64,000 nt of DNA, from NCBI GenBank assembly GCA_014155875.1, contig JACEFZ010003474.1:1-64000 (forward strand). The letters are read 5' to 3'. This DNA is from Cepaea nemoralis (Eukaryota; Mollusca; Gastropoda; Stylommatophora; Helicidae). Below the pieces are notes generated by a model. That model was not told the DNA's origin, did no database searches, and was given only the letters and a program-made list of their open reading frames with translations. The translations under genes and the position numbers were made by a program. Positions 11,933 through 22,363 of this stretch are shown piece by piece. Within the stretch, counting starts at the first letter, position 1, and every line of letters starts with the position of its first letter.

Positions 11933-12311
11933 ATTTCAGAGAAGAACGTCAGCAGATAGAGTGTAGATTGTATCCCTAAGATCAATATATAGATAATTAA
12001 CAAGTACAATTAATCCATATATTTAATAACACACAGCACAACACAACACAATCACTCAGTGGCAAAAGTAGAATCCCGACCACAGACTTACGCAGACGTG
12101 TGAAGTGTGAACAAGTAAGATATGTGTCTTAACCCCTATCCACATTCACTCTAGCTGGATTCTCACTAATAGGATATCCCCGTCATCTAACTAAAGATCC
12201 CGTGTTAAAAGATCCTGTCGTCTAGAAATCCCGATGTCAAAAGATCCCCCCATGTCGAGAGATCCCACTGTCGACAGATCCCGTTTATGAGAGATCCCGC
12301 TGTCCAAAGAT

Positions 12312-12329
12312 CACGTTTACGAGCCCCCA
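12312..12329 (-). promoter_or_regulatory. Putative primer-binding site (tRNA-Pro-like)
   Basis: On the minus strand TGGGGGCTCGT begins four bases (TTAT) inside the end of the proposed LTR. These 11 bases equal the complement of the 3' end of proline tRNA as used by several retroelements. The next bases (AAACGTG) do not continue the match. The position between LTR and gag is as expected for a primer site. Confidence 0.5.
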
Positions 12330-12333
12330 ATAA

Positions 12334-12631
12334 TGTCGTGATTTGTACTTGCTCTCTGCTATAGTGTCTTGAGAGATATTACTTCTATAGTGTCGTCCCT
12401 GGAGTGAGGGGAATCAACACCCACATTTATTTTAATTCAATATCACTATTCTGGAGATATCCACCAGACTCCGTCCACAACACTCCCTCAGACTAAAGAC
12501 ACCTTCTTCCCACTCTTACTCACCCCTGGATCCTGCGCCCTCTCATTCTTCCCCAACATAACATACTTGACAACTCTAGCTTCAACAAATAAATACAAGA
12601 AATGTATTAAAGCAAAGAGTATATGTGGGAG

Positions 12632-12678
<47 letters not shown>

Positions 12679-14316
12679 ATGTGTAGAATGTGTGTCGTAT
12701 ATTCTAAGGTGTATATGTAGAAATCAGACCACAAAGCTCCGGATCACAGTCTGATCATCATTGTACGAGTTACACCACATCATCACGGGTCAGTAAACAA
12801 ACACCTCACCACACGATGCGTCCCTCTTGTTCGATGTTGACTCTCTCCGGTAGCCCTTTGATAACCCAGATACCTGGTCACCAATCACGAATATAGTCTG
12901 ATACTGATCCGGCAGCGATCACACACCCTGTTAATAAATGTCTATATGGTTCCAAGACATAAACCTTCCTTGTCTAGTGAAAACAAGTAACACTGTTCCT
13001 TGGAACAAATGATTCATTCTTACAAGTCCTACCGTTTTCACTATTACACTGTTCTCGTTCTTTGAATTAATTCCTATTAATATTTCACAGGTGGTGTGAA
13101 AATGTTAAAAACACTCTAATGTTATTTCACTTGTAGTGTGAAAAGCAAACACTCTAATGTTATTTCACTTGTGGTGTGAAATCAAATACTCTAATGTTAT
13201 TTCACTTGTGGTGTGACAATCAAACACGATATTGTTCTTACACCCGTGGTGTGAACAGTAACACTCCATTATTTCTTTCACGAGTGGTGTGAAATAATAA
13301 ACCCTTTTCTCATGGGCCAAATGCACAGGCCACTGAACAGATCTCCTCGTACCAAGTTCTCCATGATACGAACAATTCAGCATCTGTTCTTTGAAAACCC
13401 GAAGGGGAACCTGTGAAAGAGACACAACAGACTCGGTGAGAGCAATCTGATACTGACTCCTATTAGATGAGTGTAGGCCTACAGTCTTACTCAGATCCAT
13501 GACAGTGAACCAATCTCTGTCATGTCAGAGGAGCTCATCACCCGGGCCTGAGTTAGGGCAAGACAAGGAAAGACCAATACACAAAGTGTAGAACCCCAGT
13601 ATACCCCCACTGGAAGATCCCACCATTGGACATTTCCCCTATCCCCCAACCATTCCCAATCACACTAAATATCATCCCCTTTCACTATCCTCAACTAGCT
13701 GAGCTAATTTACATCTCACACTAGTTAGTTTAACACTGCGACTGTCTATTGTCGCCGACACTGTTTTTATACTTGACTACAAAGCAACCACTACGTTAAA
13801 GTTCTAAACTCTAACTATCATTTTACTATTCTACATTATTAACATTTAAATGCTAAGTGTAGATACCCTATGAATTCCTAGCTCACAATCCGAATTGAAT
13901 CTCCAATTTGCCATGAAAGACACATGTTTTTTTCTCAAATACACTGATAGTAAACATGCGGGATTCTTTTCACTCCGAGCACTGAGCTATTCAACACGTT
14001 AGCCTAGGTCAACTTTATTGTGCACACTCCCGACAACAAGTCTGTTTTCATACAGTCTGGGATTGACCTCGTGACGTCATTCTCCTGTCAACAACATGTG
14101 GCAACCGAATCACGGCGGCGCTTTTCCTTTCATCTTGAGTCTTGTCCAAGACAACCGGGAAACTCTTTTCCCGTTTCTCCGGGGAATCCTCAAAGACTAG
14201 CGGCGCCTTTGATCCGACGGGAATGTCCCCACTAGTTGCAAACAATTTGTAAGTTTGAATATAGCCTGCCGCTGTTGTTTTATCATCTTATCGTGAATTA
14301 TAGTGGTTTCGTGACA
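12334..14316 (-). repeat. Proposed 5' LTR of the Ty3/gypsy-like element, ~1.98 kb
   Basis: The limits were chosen from the pair of ends TGTCACGAAACC (element start, 14,316) and AAATCACGACA (12,334), next to the primer-site match. Inside it are a (GT)n tract (about 12,636-12,674) and a tandem array of ~42-bp units (13,080-13,300), each holding a TTTCAC...GTGTGAAA inverted repeat. No protein-coding content is recognised. Two kilobases is long for a Ty3-type LTR, so the right limit could be wrong. Confidence 0.45.
13080..13300. repeat. Tandem ~42-bp units each with a TTTCAC/GTGTGAAA palindrome
   Basis: About six successive units of the form CTCTAATGTTATTTCACTTG plus TGGTGTGAAA can be read. The two outer units are more diverged (ACACCCGTGGTGTGAA and TTCACGAGTGGTGTGAAA). 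The inverted repeat TTTCAC/GTGTGAAA is kept in the diverged units better than the spacer, which suggests a bound site or hairpin rather than passive slippage. Confidence 0.85.
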
Positions 14317-14319
14317 ATA

Positions 14320-14985
14320 TTAAAGGGATGGAAACGTGCTATGTTTATATTCGATCGGGATTTAGTCAATCCGAACAAGGAAAAGATATCTTAATAGTTT
14401 TATTCAGCCAATTCTGATGTATTGTAGCGCATCATGAATAATTATTAGACAAGTGTGGAATTATGTAGAAGCTGCGGAGATATAGTGTTATAGGAAAATG
14501 ATGAGATCACCGTGGACGGCAAGAAAGATCTATGAAAATATCTTGAAAGAAGTTAACTAGGAAAATAAAAACTGGTTACTCTCGTCAGAAGAAGACAGTC
14601 GATATTCTTTGGGAATGTCATGAGAAGGGGAAAGTTGGAGTATGTCGTCTCAACGGGAAACTTGGAAGGGAGTATGGGCATGGGCAGATCAAGAGAGAAG
14701 ATGTTGGACAGTTTGGAGAAATATCAGTATCAGGAATGGTTGACAACACACGAGGCAGCATGATGTGGACATACGTTATCACCATCGCCACATAACATGG
14801 ACTATAAGAATAATGGCAGTAAAAGAAACAGAAAGGCTGTGGATAGACATGATCACCAACGCCAACACGGCATGGACTATAAGAAGATTGGCAGTACACG
14901 AGACAGAAGGTTGTGGACAGACATGATCACCAGCGCCAGACGGCATGGACTATAAGAAGATGACATTAGACTCTAGATCGACAGC
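14320..14985 (+). mobile_element. LINE reverse-transcriptase C-terminus, decayed, with repeated end
   Basis: The plus strand gives RSPWTARKIYENILKEVN near 14,503-14,556, a FFGxVMRRGKLEYV-like piece (14,598-14,655), then REKMLDSLEKY-like and MITNAN...HGMDYKK segments. This is the usual C-terminal order of RTE/CR1-type LINEs. The last segment (ACATGATCACCANCGCCA and CATGGACTATAAGAA) is repeated three times between 14,760 and 14,965. It starts immediately after the end of the proposed LTR. Confidence 0.6.
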
Positions 14986-15054
14986 CTTAAATTAGTACCA
15001 CAAAATTTCTTGAGAAGTTAAAACAAAAATTACAAAGTAAAATTCTCACACCCG

Positions 15055-15250
15055 CTTCACACACCAGTGATCCGGGGTTTGTGTCCGGGTCCGGTCAAGG
15101 ATATGCACTACTGACGAGCTCAAACGAGAGCGAAACTCGAGTCTAGTGCTTCCACATTGACGTGGATAGGCCTTAAGTTCATACCAGAATACGATCAGCG
15201 TTGCCAGTAGTGGGTTGTGCTCAATATTTAAATCTCAAATCCCGAAACAA
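15055..15250 (+). mobile_element. SINE-like repeat family Y, copy 1
   Basis: About 190 bp that recurs inverted at 47,880-48,080. Both hold GTGATCCGGG next to a TTTGATCCCGG-like or TTTGTGTCCGG stretch (a weak B-box likeness), a self-complementary CTCAAACGAGAGCGAAACTC core, and an end with CAGTAGTGGGTTGTGCTCAA followed by TTTAAATCTCAAATCCC. A tRNA-related SINE is the most economical reading, but the A box is not clear. Confidence 0.55.
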
Positions 15251-15589
15251 CCAAATAAATCAAAGTAAAATTCATCGAGTGCCCATTAGTTTAAAAAAAC
15301 AACAACACTTATTGGGTTAATACCATATACCATAGCTTGAAAACTGGCATTGTCTTTATTTTGCGTAAACGCGTGCTATATATTGTGGTTTAAAGCATGT
15401 TACATGTAATTCGTTGCTTACAAACAAATAATTAGTAAACATGGGGCTATACCATATGTTGGTCCTGATGCGTCATTCACCAACAGCTGGTATCTGCTAG
15501 GAGAATTGTGTTCATGAGAATTGTGTGTACAGTAAATAACTCAAATCAGGTCATAGTCAGTTGCGACTGAGCTACTGTGTGTCAAATCA

Positions 15590-16060
15590 TAGTCAGATAT
15601 GGCTGAACTACTGTATTGCAGTAGATGGTACTACCTGCTTTCTGTTAATGTGGAATATTGGGAGGCGCTCAACAAACCAGACACCCTACATTGTGTCAAC
15701 AGCTTCGAGTGGTGGAGTGCAATTGAGATGGTGTAAGTACCCTAGTGCGACGAATTGCAACCTAAAGGCTAAATGTAATGGCAGGGCAGACCAGGTCCTA
15801 AGCCTTGGTCGGTAGCTGGTATAGAGTCGAAGCTTCGACAGGTGGACAATCAATTAGATTATTGCTTAGCTGATCCGACAGCTTCTGTAGTTTGTTTTGT
15901 TCCAGACGTATTGGTCTGGAGTAAACTAGGCAGTCCGAGAGAGTTATAAAGTTGTATGGGCAACAGTCTCTAAATTCAGCCCAGGCTTTGTTGCTTTGGA
16001 GAAGTATATCTCCATTTTACACACTATCGTCTGTCAAGACGACAAGGTGCCAGTAATTCA
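15590..16060 (+). repeat. Dispersed repeat family X, copy 2, followed by (CAGT)n
   Basis: Inverted relative to copies 1 and 3. It runs from the GCAGTAGATGGTACTACCTG end to the GACGACAAGGTGCCAGTAA end and continues directly into the (CAGT)n tract at 16,061-16,110. The frame VDGTTCFLL...NQTPYIVSTA...LKAKCNGRADQ is readable at 15,621-15,815. It lacks some of the central part seen in copy 1. The adjacent microsatellite could be a 3' tail of a retroposed unit. Confidence 0.75.
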
Positions 16061-16110
16061 GTCAGTCAGTCAGTCAGTCAGTCAGTCAGTCAGTCAGTTA
16101 GTCAGTCAGA
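16061..16110. repeat. (CAGT)n microsatellite
   Basis: Eleven or so CAGT units with one variant, abutting repeat X copy 2. Bivalve 'pearl' elements are known for an adjoining (ACTG)n tract, which is the same repeat in another phase. Confidence 0.95.
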
Positions 16111-16149
16111 CAACAACACTCATGGTTTTAATTGGCCTGTCCTCGGCTC

Positions 16150-16640
16150 CATGAGATCAATAGCAATACAAATAACAGTAATAACAACATCAACGGTAAT
16201 GACAGTATCAAGAGTCTTCACACCTTTTAGGGTAAAAATACCATCAACTGTAATAATACCATCACCAGTAATAACATCATCAAAAATTATTCTACTGTCA
16301 AAAGCTATAACACCATCAACAGCTATAACACCATCACCATTAATAACACCATCAACAGTTATAATACAATCAAGAGTAGTAAAACAACGAAGAACAATAA
16401 CACCGAAAGCAACAGCTCTACCAGTAGCAACAGCACTACCAACAGTAATTACACAGCCAGCAGTAACAACACTACCAACAGTTATAACACCACAACAACC
16501 AATAACACAACAGCACCATTGGTAAAACAGGACAAGCAACTATAATACCAAAGACAACAGTAACAAAAATAACAACAACAACAACAACAACACCCCCACC
16601 AGAGACAACATTGGCAATAACACCGCCTACCACCCTTTCG
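16150..16640. repeat. Degenerate ATAACACCA-type tract at the left end of duplication copy A
   Basis: Imperfect tandem repeats of TAATAACACCATCAACAG type. The right part (16,495-16,620) is paralogous to 28,483-28,610. The long antisense frame through it (valine/glycine/isoleucine-rich, 16,539-16,120) is periodic and follows from the repeat, so it is not called a gene. Confidence 0.8.
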
Positions 16641-16958
16641 GTTCTACGTGGGCTCTTAGAGCGCCTTAGAGCTGCATGTTTCTCCAGATCACTCCAATAC
16701 ACACACAAAAGTTACATAAAATGTACAGGACACACCACGAGAGGAGATGTATTAGAGAAATTAGTCTAATGCAGAAAATTAGCAGGCGACAGAAACAGAC
16801 GGCCACACGTATGAGGACATTTTCAGCAACCGGCAACAGGCAATAATAGACAATAACTTCACCAAAACTCAAAACAATGTATTCCCCTAGTGAATTTAAA
16901 CACAAATGCCATACAAAGAATATTGCACGATTTCCAAAACAATGTTTTCCCGTAGTGA

Positions 16959-19064
16959 ATTTGAATAACGAACAAACAATAGATTGCACGATTTATTGCC
17001 TGGCATATTTCGCTGCATCTCGTCAGGTACATACTGCAGAAATCACACAACTTACGTGAATTAACTAGATAAATCCTTCAAGTTGAAATATACACATATT
17101 CGCACAGTAATGTCAATTATCTACCACGGTAATTTTAAGCTGACTAACATGTCTTTCTGTTTGCACAATTCTGGCTTGCGTTGATTGATCATAATTGCTT
17201 CTGCAAATTTTAACAAGCGAGTATTTTGTGTGTTAACACGCGAAAGGCAGTGTCTCTGTCAACCACATGGCCGCTTTCGATAATGTGCCTACCAATTGAA
17301 GACGCCGGGAGCTTCTGGTGTGTCGGCCCCACGAGGCTAGCATCTCCTGTGTGTTGTATCATGTTGACCCATTGATGTATGTGTTCTGACACTCGTTTGT
17401 TAAGCTGTCTCTCTATTCTACCAATGTAGAAGGCCTGGCACTCTTCAGATGTACGGTCTACCCAAACTTCACAAGCCCAGCATCCCGCTAAGACCTATCC
17501 TGTCCATGGTTAACTCTGCACAACACCGAATGGCGACATGGCTAGCCGAAATTTTAAAGCCAGAAAGACAGTCCTTCGATCCAAAAATACTCAGAGATAT
17601 ATTCTAACTGGTGGAATTATTGGATACTATGGACATAAATAACAAACACATGGCATCCATAGATATAGCCTCCCTATTCACTAACGTTCCATTAGAGGAG
17701 ACAGTGAAAATAATAAGGGAACGCATTGAAGACAAACAACTAAAATTAGGCATACCAACACCTATTCTGGAGAGGCTACTACTACTATGTACCGCCAACA
17801 TACAATTCAATTTTCTAACTAAGTCATACCGCCAAATTGACGGAGTGGCCATGGGGAGTCCTCTTGGTCCTATTCTAGCGGACATCTTCGTGGCACATTT
17901 AGAAGAAAAGAGATCCTCAGACATCAACAACTTGGCCTTTTACCGTCGTTATGTGGACGATATACTAATTATCACCACAGACGAGCTACAAGCAACATCG
18001 TTCCAGGCCACAATGAACAAGACGCATAACAACATCTCTCTATCTATGGAACACGAACACAACGAAGCGTTATCGTTCCTAGATATTCTAATGAGACGTA
18101 GACCAGATGGCACAATTCAAAGATCGGTGTATCGCAAAGGAACATGGACTAGCAAATACCTAAATTTTCAGAACTTCACACCTGTCCAGTACAAACGGGG
18201 TTTAGTACGGACCCTGTTTGACCGTGCTAGAAAGATATGCACCCAGGACACACTGACAGAGGAATTTGAAACTATGAAGAATGTCTTAAACATGAACGGG
18301 TACTCCACAGGATTTATAAAGCGCCACTGCCAACAGCCCAAACCTAAAACAGAGGTAACTACAGTCCCTAAACTCAAGGTATTCATCCAGCTAATCTTTC
18401 GAGGGGATGACGTAATGCAACGTCTACAAGACCGGCTTACTACAGCAGTAGGCCGAACATTCTGTGCTGCAACTCCAGTCATTAGATATAAAACAGTACC
18501 GATTCCTACACCAGCAGTCAAAGAGCCTGTTCCTCTGTACGCCACAAACAATTGTATTTACCAATTCACATGTAGATGCCAGGCCTTCTACATTGGTAGA
18601 AAAGAGAGACAGCTTAACAAACGAGTGTCAGAACACATACCTCAATGGGTCAACATGATACAACACACAGGAGATGCTAGCCTCGTGGCGCCGATACACC
18701 AGAAGCTCCCGGCGTCGTCAATTGGTAGGCACATTATCGAAAGCGGCCATGTGGTTGACAGAGACACTGCCTTTCGCGTGTTAACACACAAAATACTCGC
18801 TTGTTAAAATTTGCAGAAGCAATTATGATCAATCAACGCAAGCCAGAATTGTGCAAACAGAAAGACATGTTAGTCAGCTTAAAATTACCGTGGTAGATAA
18901 TTGACATTACTGTGCGAATATGTGTATATTTCAAATTGAAGGATTTATCTAGTTAATTCACGTAAGTTGTGTGATTTCTGCAGTATGTACCTGACGAGAT
19001 GCAGCAAAATATGCCAGACAATAAATCGTGCAATCTATTGTTTGTTGTCTTCGTTATTCAAATT
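16959..19064 (+). mobile_element. Penelope-like element with ~485-bp inverted flanks
   Basis: A body (17,442-19,064) with reverse transcriptase, GIY-YIG-type endonuclease and 3' UTR is preceded by an inverted copy of its own last ~485 bp (16,959-17,441 is the reverse complement of about 18,577-19,064). The two arms differ by only a few substitutions and small indels. The inverted arm stops exactly where the body begins in the RT fingers. Penelope-like elements are known for such partial, inverted or tandem 'pseudo-LTR' arrangements. The insertion lies in the host part of copy A, to the left of the Helitron. Confidence 0.85.
17442..18807 (+). pseudogene. Penelope-like RT with GIY-YIG endonuclease, 5'-truncated
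   Basis: The frame begins inside the RT (MYGLPKLHKPSIPLRPILS at about 17,449) and runs with one in-frame TAA at 17,607 before ATG 17,611. The longest open stretch is 398 aa (17,611-18,807). RT motifs are SIDIASLFTNVPL, GVAMGSPLGPILADIF and the catalytic FYRRYVDDILI (near 17,938-17,970), then LSFLDILMRR. The C-terminal endonuclease has CIYQFTCRCQAFYIGRKERQ...RVSEH (near 18,552-18,640), the GIY-YIG core typical of the family. The N-terminal part of the family protein is missing. With the internal stop it is probably inactive. The family retrotransposes by RT priming at an endonuclease nick. Confidence 0.88.
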
Positions 19065-19444
19065 GCACGATTTCTTGCCTGGCATATCTCGCTGCATCAC
19101 GGCAGGTGCATACTGCAGAGTTATATATCATGTTAAGTTGAAAATTGTTCGAAGGTCGAGAACAACGTTATCCCCCGGAAGCATGAAACTAACAGGATGT
19201 CCTTCTATTTGCATAGCAACGCTGGAATAGCTTAATCTTATATATAAAAAAGGATGTATGTATGTATATATATATATGTATGTATGTATGTGTGTATGTC
19301 CTTTATGCGTTCGCGAACGGTCCATCCGTTTGAGATGAAATTTTCTACACGTCTTCCTCTCAATTCCCGCGCTGCCAACTGTCATAGCTTTTTTTTTCTT
19401 CTTCCTCCTCCCTCCTCATCCTCCCTAAATACATACGTAAATAT

Positions 19445-19479
<35 letters not shown>

Positions 19480-19674
19480 AGAATCCCTGAACCACAACGC
19501 TAGGAAAAGCAAAGAAAATGACGTGACTATACAGAATCGTCACACGGCAATGTCAATAAACACTCTCTTTTTATGTGTAAAGAAGTTACTTACAGTCATG
19601 TAGAAGGGAAGAACAATCAATGGAAGGACCGAAATCACAGAACCTAGACGAATATGAATTGGGAATGGCGAACT

Positions 19675-20805
19675 CCCTCCTCCTCCCTCCTCCTCCCTCC
19701 TCCTAATCCCTCTAACTCCTCCTCTCTCCTCCTCCTCCCTCTACCTCCTCCTCCCTCCTCCTAATCCTTTAGCTCCTTCTCACTCCTCCTCCCTCCTCCT
19801 TCTCCTACCTCCTCCTCCCTCTACCTCCTCCTCCTCCCTCCTTCTCCTCTTCCTCCTCCCTCTCCCTCCTCCCTCCTCATCCTCCTCGTCCCTCTCCCTC
19901 CTCCTTCTCCCTCTTCCTCCCTCCTCCTCCTTCCTCCTTCTCCCTCCGCCTCCTCCCTCCTCCTCCTCTCTTCTCCTCCTCCTCCTCCCCCTCCCTCCTC
20001 CTCCCCCTCCCTCTCCCTCCTTCCTCCTCCCTCCTCCTCTCTCTTCCTCTTACTCATTCTCCCTCTTCCTCTTCCCTCCTCCTCCTCCCTCTTCCTACTC
20101 CATCCTCCTCCTCCTCCTCCCTCTTCCTCCTACATTCTCCTCCCTCCTCCTCCTCCCTCCTCCCTCCTCCTCCCTCCTCCTCCTCCCTCCGTCTCCTCCT
20201 CCTCCTCCTCCTCCCTCCTCTTCCTCCCTCCTCCTCCTCCATTTCCCTTCTCTACCTCCTCATTCTCTCTCCTCCTCCCTCCTCCCTCTTCCTCCTCTTT
20301 CTCCCTCTTCCTCCTCCCTCCTCCTTCCTCCTTCTCCCTCCGCCTCCTCCCTCCTCCTCCTCTCTCCTCCTCCTCCCTTCTCCTTCCTCCTTCTCCCTCC
20401 GCCTCCTCTCTCCTCCCTTTTCCTCGTCCCTCTCCTCCTCCCTCTCCTCCTTCCTCTCCTCCTCCCTCCTCTTCCTCCCTCCTCCTCTCTCCTTCTCCCT
20501 CCTCCTCCTCCCTCTTCCTCCTCCTCCTTCTCCCTCCTCCTCCCTCTTTCTCCTCCTCTCCCCTCCTCCTACCTCCTCCCTCCTCCTCGCTCTTTCTCCT
20601 ACTGCCTCCTACTGCCTCTTCCTCCCTCCTTCTCCTTCCTCCTTCTCCCTCCTCCTCCCTCCTCCTCCTCTCTCCTCCTCTTCCCTCTTCCCTCCTCCTC
20701 CCTCTTCCTCCTCCATCCTCCTCCTACTCCTCCCTGTTCCTCCTACATTCTCCTCCCTCCTCCTCCTCCCTCCTCCTCCCTCCTCCTCCTTCCTCCCTCC
20801 TTCTA
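19675..20805. repeat. CTC/CCT polypyrimidine array, left part
   Basis: More than 1.1 kb of CTCCTCCCTCCT-type repeats with occasional CTT, TAC and CTA variants, all pyrimidine on the plus strand. The glutamate/arginine/glycine-rich frames on the minus strand come from the repeat. The array continues at 21,838-22,033 after an inserted retroposon. Long homopurine-homopyrimidine DNA can form triplex (H-DNA). Confidence 0.95.
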
Positions 20806-21837
20806 GTGGTTGAGGGATAAGTACGTGTGTCTAGGGATGTGTCAAGGGATGAATGTATGGGTTGTGTATGCGTGGATGGGAGGTGTGTGTTTGTGAATGA
20901 GGAATGTGTTGGTGGGTGGGGATGTGTGTGAGGGATGTTTGTATGGGTGGGGAGATTGTGCGTGGGTGGGGATGTGTGTGTATATGGGTAAGGGTGTGTG
21001 GTTAAGGGATGTGTGGCTTGGGGAATGGGTGGATGGAGGATGTGTGGTTGGGTGGAGGATGTGTGGTTGGGTAGAGTATGTGTGGGTGGGTGATTGTATA
21101 TGAGTAAGGGTGTGTGGTTAAGGGATGTTTGGTTGGGGGATAGGTGGGTAGAGGATGTGTGGGTGGGTAGAGGATATGTGGGTGGGTGAGTGTGTGCAGG
21201 TTAGGAGATGGTGGGGGATGTTTGTAGGTGTGGGCTCGGGATAAGTGAGTGGGCTGGGGGAGATGGGAGATTATGTGGGTGAGTGCGGAATTTGTGTGTG
21301 GGTAGGTGCGGAATATGTGAGTTGACGGGGAGATGTGTGTGTGGCTGAGGAATGTGTGTTTGGTTGTGTGGTTGGAGGTGTATGGGTGGAGGAGGATATT
21401 GGGTGAGTGATTGTTGGTGGGAAATGGGACGGGTAAAGGATATGTGAGTGGGTGGGGAGATGTGTGTAGGTGGGGGATGTGTGGGTTATTGAATGTATGT
21501 GTGCTTGGGGTGTGGGTGGATGGGATGTGTGGTGGATGAGAGGTGTGTGTGGGTGGGAGATGTGTAGGGATGTGGTGGATGGGTGGGGGAATGTATTGTA
21601 TGTGTGTGTGGTTGGGTGGGGGAGTTGGAGTGAATGGGGGATGTGTGGGTGGGTGGTGGATGTGTCTTATAACATAGTAATATGCATTATTTATGTTTAC
21701 AAAATTCATGTGACAATGTTTTTTTCCTATGCACTGTTCATGAAAGAAAGATGAGTGATTGGAAGGGCCGAATGTAAGACGGGCCTGCGTGCCCAATTTG
21801 TTACCCTTTGAAAATAAAGTCTGTTCGTTCGTTCGTT
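20806..21837 (+). mobile_element. GT-minisatellite retroposon, copy 1 (nested in Helitron-1)
   Basis: A body of GGGATGTGTGGGTGGGT-type G-rich minisatellite (20,806-21,665) leads into a ~170-bp tail with TTTATGTTTACAAAAT, TGACAATG plus a T run, AAAGATGAGTGATTGGAAGG, ACGGGCCTGCGTGCCCAATT and AATAAAG, ending in (GTTC)n at 21,822-21,837. The same body and tail occur at 34,893-35,278 and 50,721-52,404 in the same orientation relative to the tail. It splits the polypyrimidine array. The tail, with a GGGC/GCCC hairpin, poly(A) signal and terminal microsatellite, looks like a LINE-mobilised 3' end. Confidence 0.8.
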
Positions 21838-22033
21838 CCCTCCTCCTCCTTCCTCCTCTCTCCTCCTCCCTTCTCCTCCTCCTCCCTCCTCTTACCTCCT
21901 CGTACCTCCTCCTCCTCCATCTCCCCTCATTCCTCCCTCCTCCTCCTAATCCCTCCTCCTCCCTCCTACTCCTCCCTCCTCCTCCTGTCTCCTCCTCCTC
22001 CCTCCTGCTCCCTCCTCCTCTTCCCTCCGCCTA
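21838..22033. repeat. CTC/CCT polypyrimidine array, right part
   Basis: Continuation of the array at 19,675-20,805 after the inserted GT-minisatellite retroposon. It ends at the first copy of the Helitron 3'-like unit (TTAAATGATATGCTCCCCAC). Confidence 0.93.
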
Positions 22034-22326
22034 ATATGAGTTAAATGATATGCTCCCCACCAGGGACTGGGCGAAGCCGGGCCTGTCGTCGTTTTTGGGA
22101 ACGGGAACGGGAGCAGGGGCCGAATATGAATTAAATAAGACGCTCCATTTACCCAAGTTAATTGTTCGGGGAAGATGTAAAGATCTTTCAAGTGCTCTTT
22201 CTAATAATAGACAGACAGACAGACAGTAGATAGTCGGGAACGGGAACGGGAGCTTATATGACTACTTATATGAATTAAATGAAATGCTCCCCACCAGGAG
22301 ATGGGCGAAGCCGGGCCGGGTCAGAC

Positions 22327-22363
<37 letters not shown>

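Larger units (their letters stand above)
9946..14316 (-). mobile_element. Ty3/gypsy-like LTR retrotransposon, truncated after protease
   Basis: Read on the minus strand from right to left, the order is a proposed 5' LTR (14,316-12,334), a primer-binding-like site (12,329-12,312), a leader with tandem GGGATCT-type repeats (about 12,310-12,170), gag (from ATG at 11,932), two CCHC knuckles and a retroviral-type aspartic protease. The element stops at 9946, before reverse transcriptase, RNase H and integrase and before any 3' LTR. It is therefore a truncated copy and cannot move by itself. The termini of the proposed LTR are TGTCACGAAA and AAATCACGACA, a short imperfect inverted repeat with the usual TG...CA ends. 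Without the second LTR the LTR limits are an inference. Confidence 0.75.

Noticed and set aside
12170..12310. CRISPR-like or satellite nature for the GATCCC units
   Set aside because: The units are too short and degenerate and lie in the leader of the LTR element.
16120..16539. 139-aa Val/Gly/Ile-rich protein
   Set aside because: Periodic product of the ATAACACCATCAAC-type tract; the paralogous tract in copy B does not keep the frame.
20054..20242. Arg/Glu-rich nuclear-type protein
   Set aside because: Reading of the polypyrimidine array on the opposite strand.
21002..21796. 264-aa His/Pro/Thr-rich protein on the minus strand, and similar frames at 50.7-52.4 kb
   Set aside because: They are antisense readings of the GT-minisatellite body and differ between copies in frame and length.
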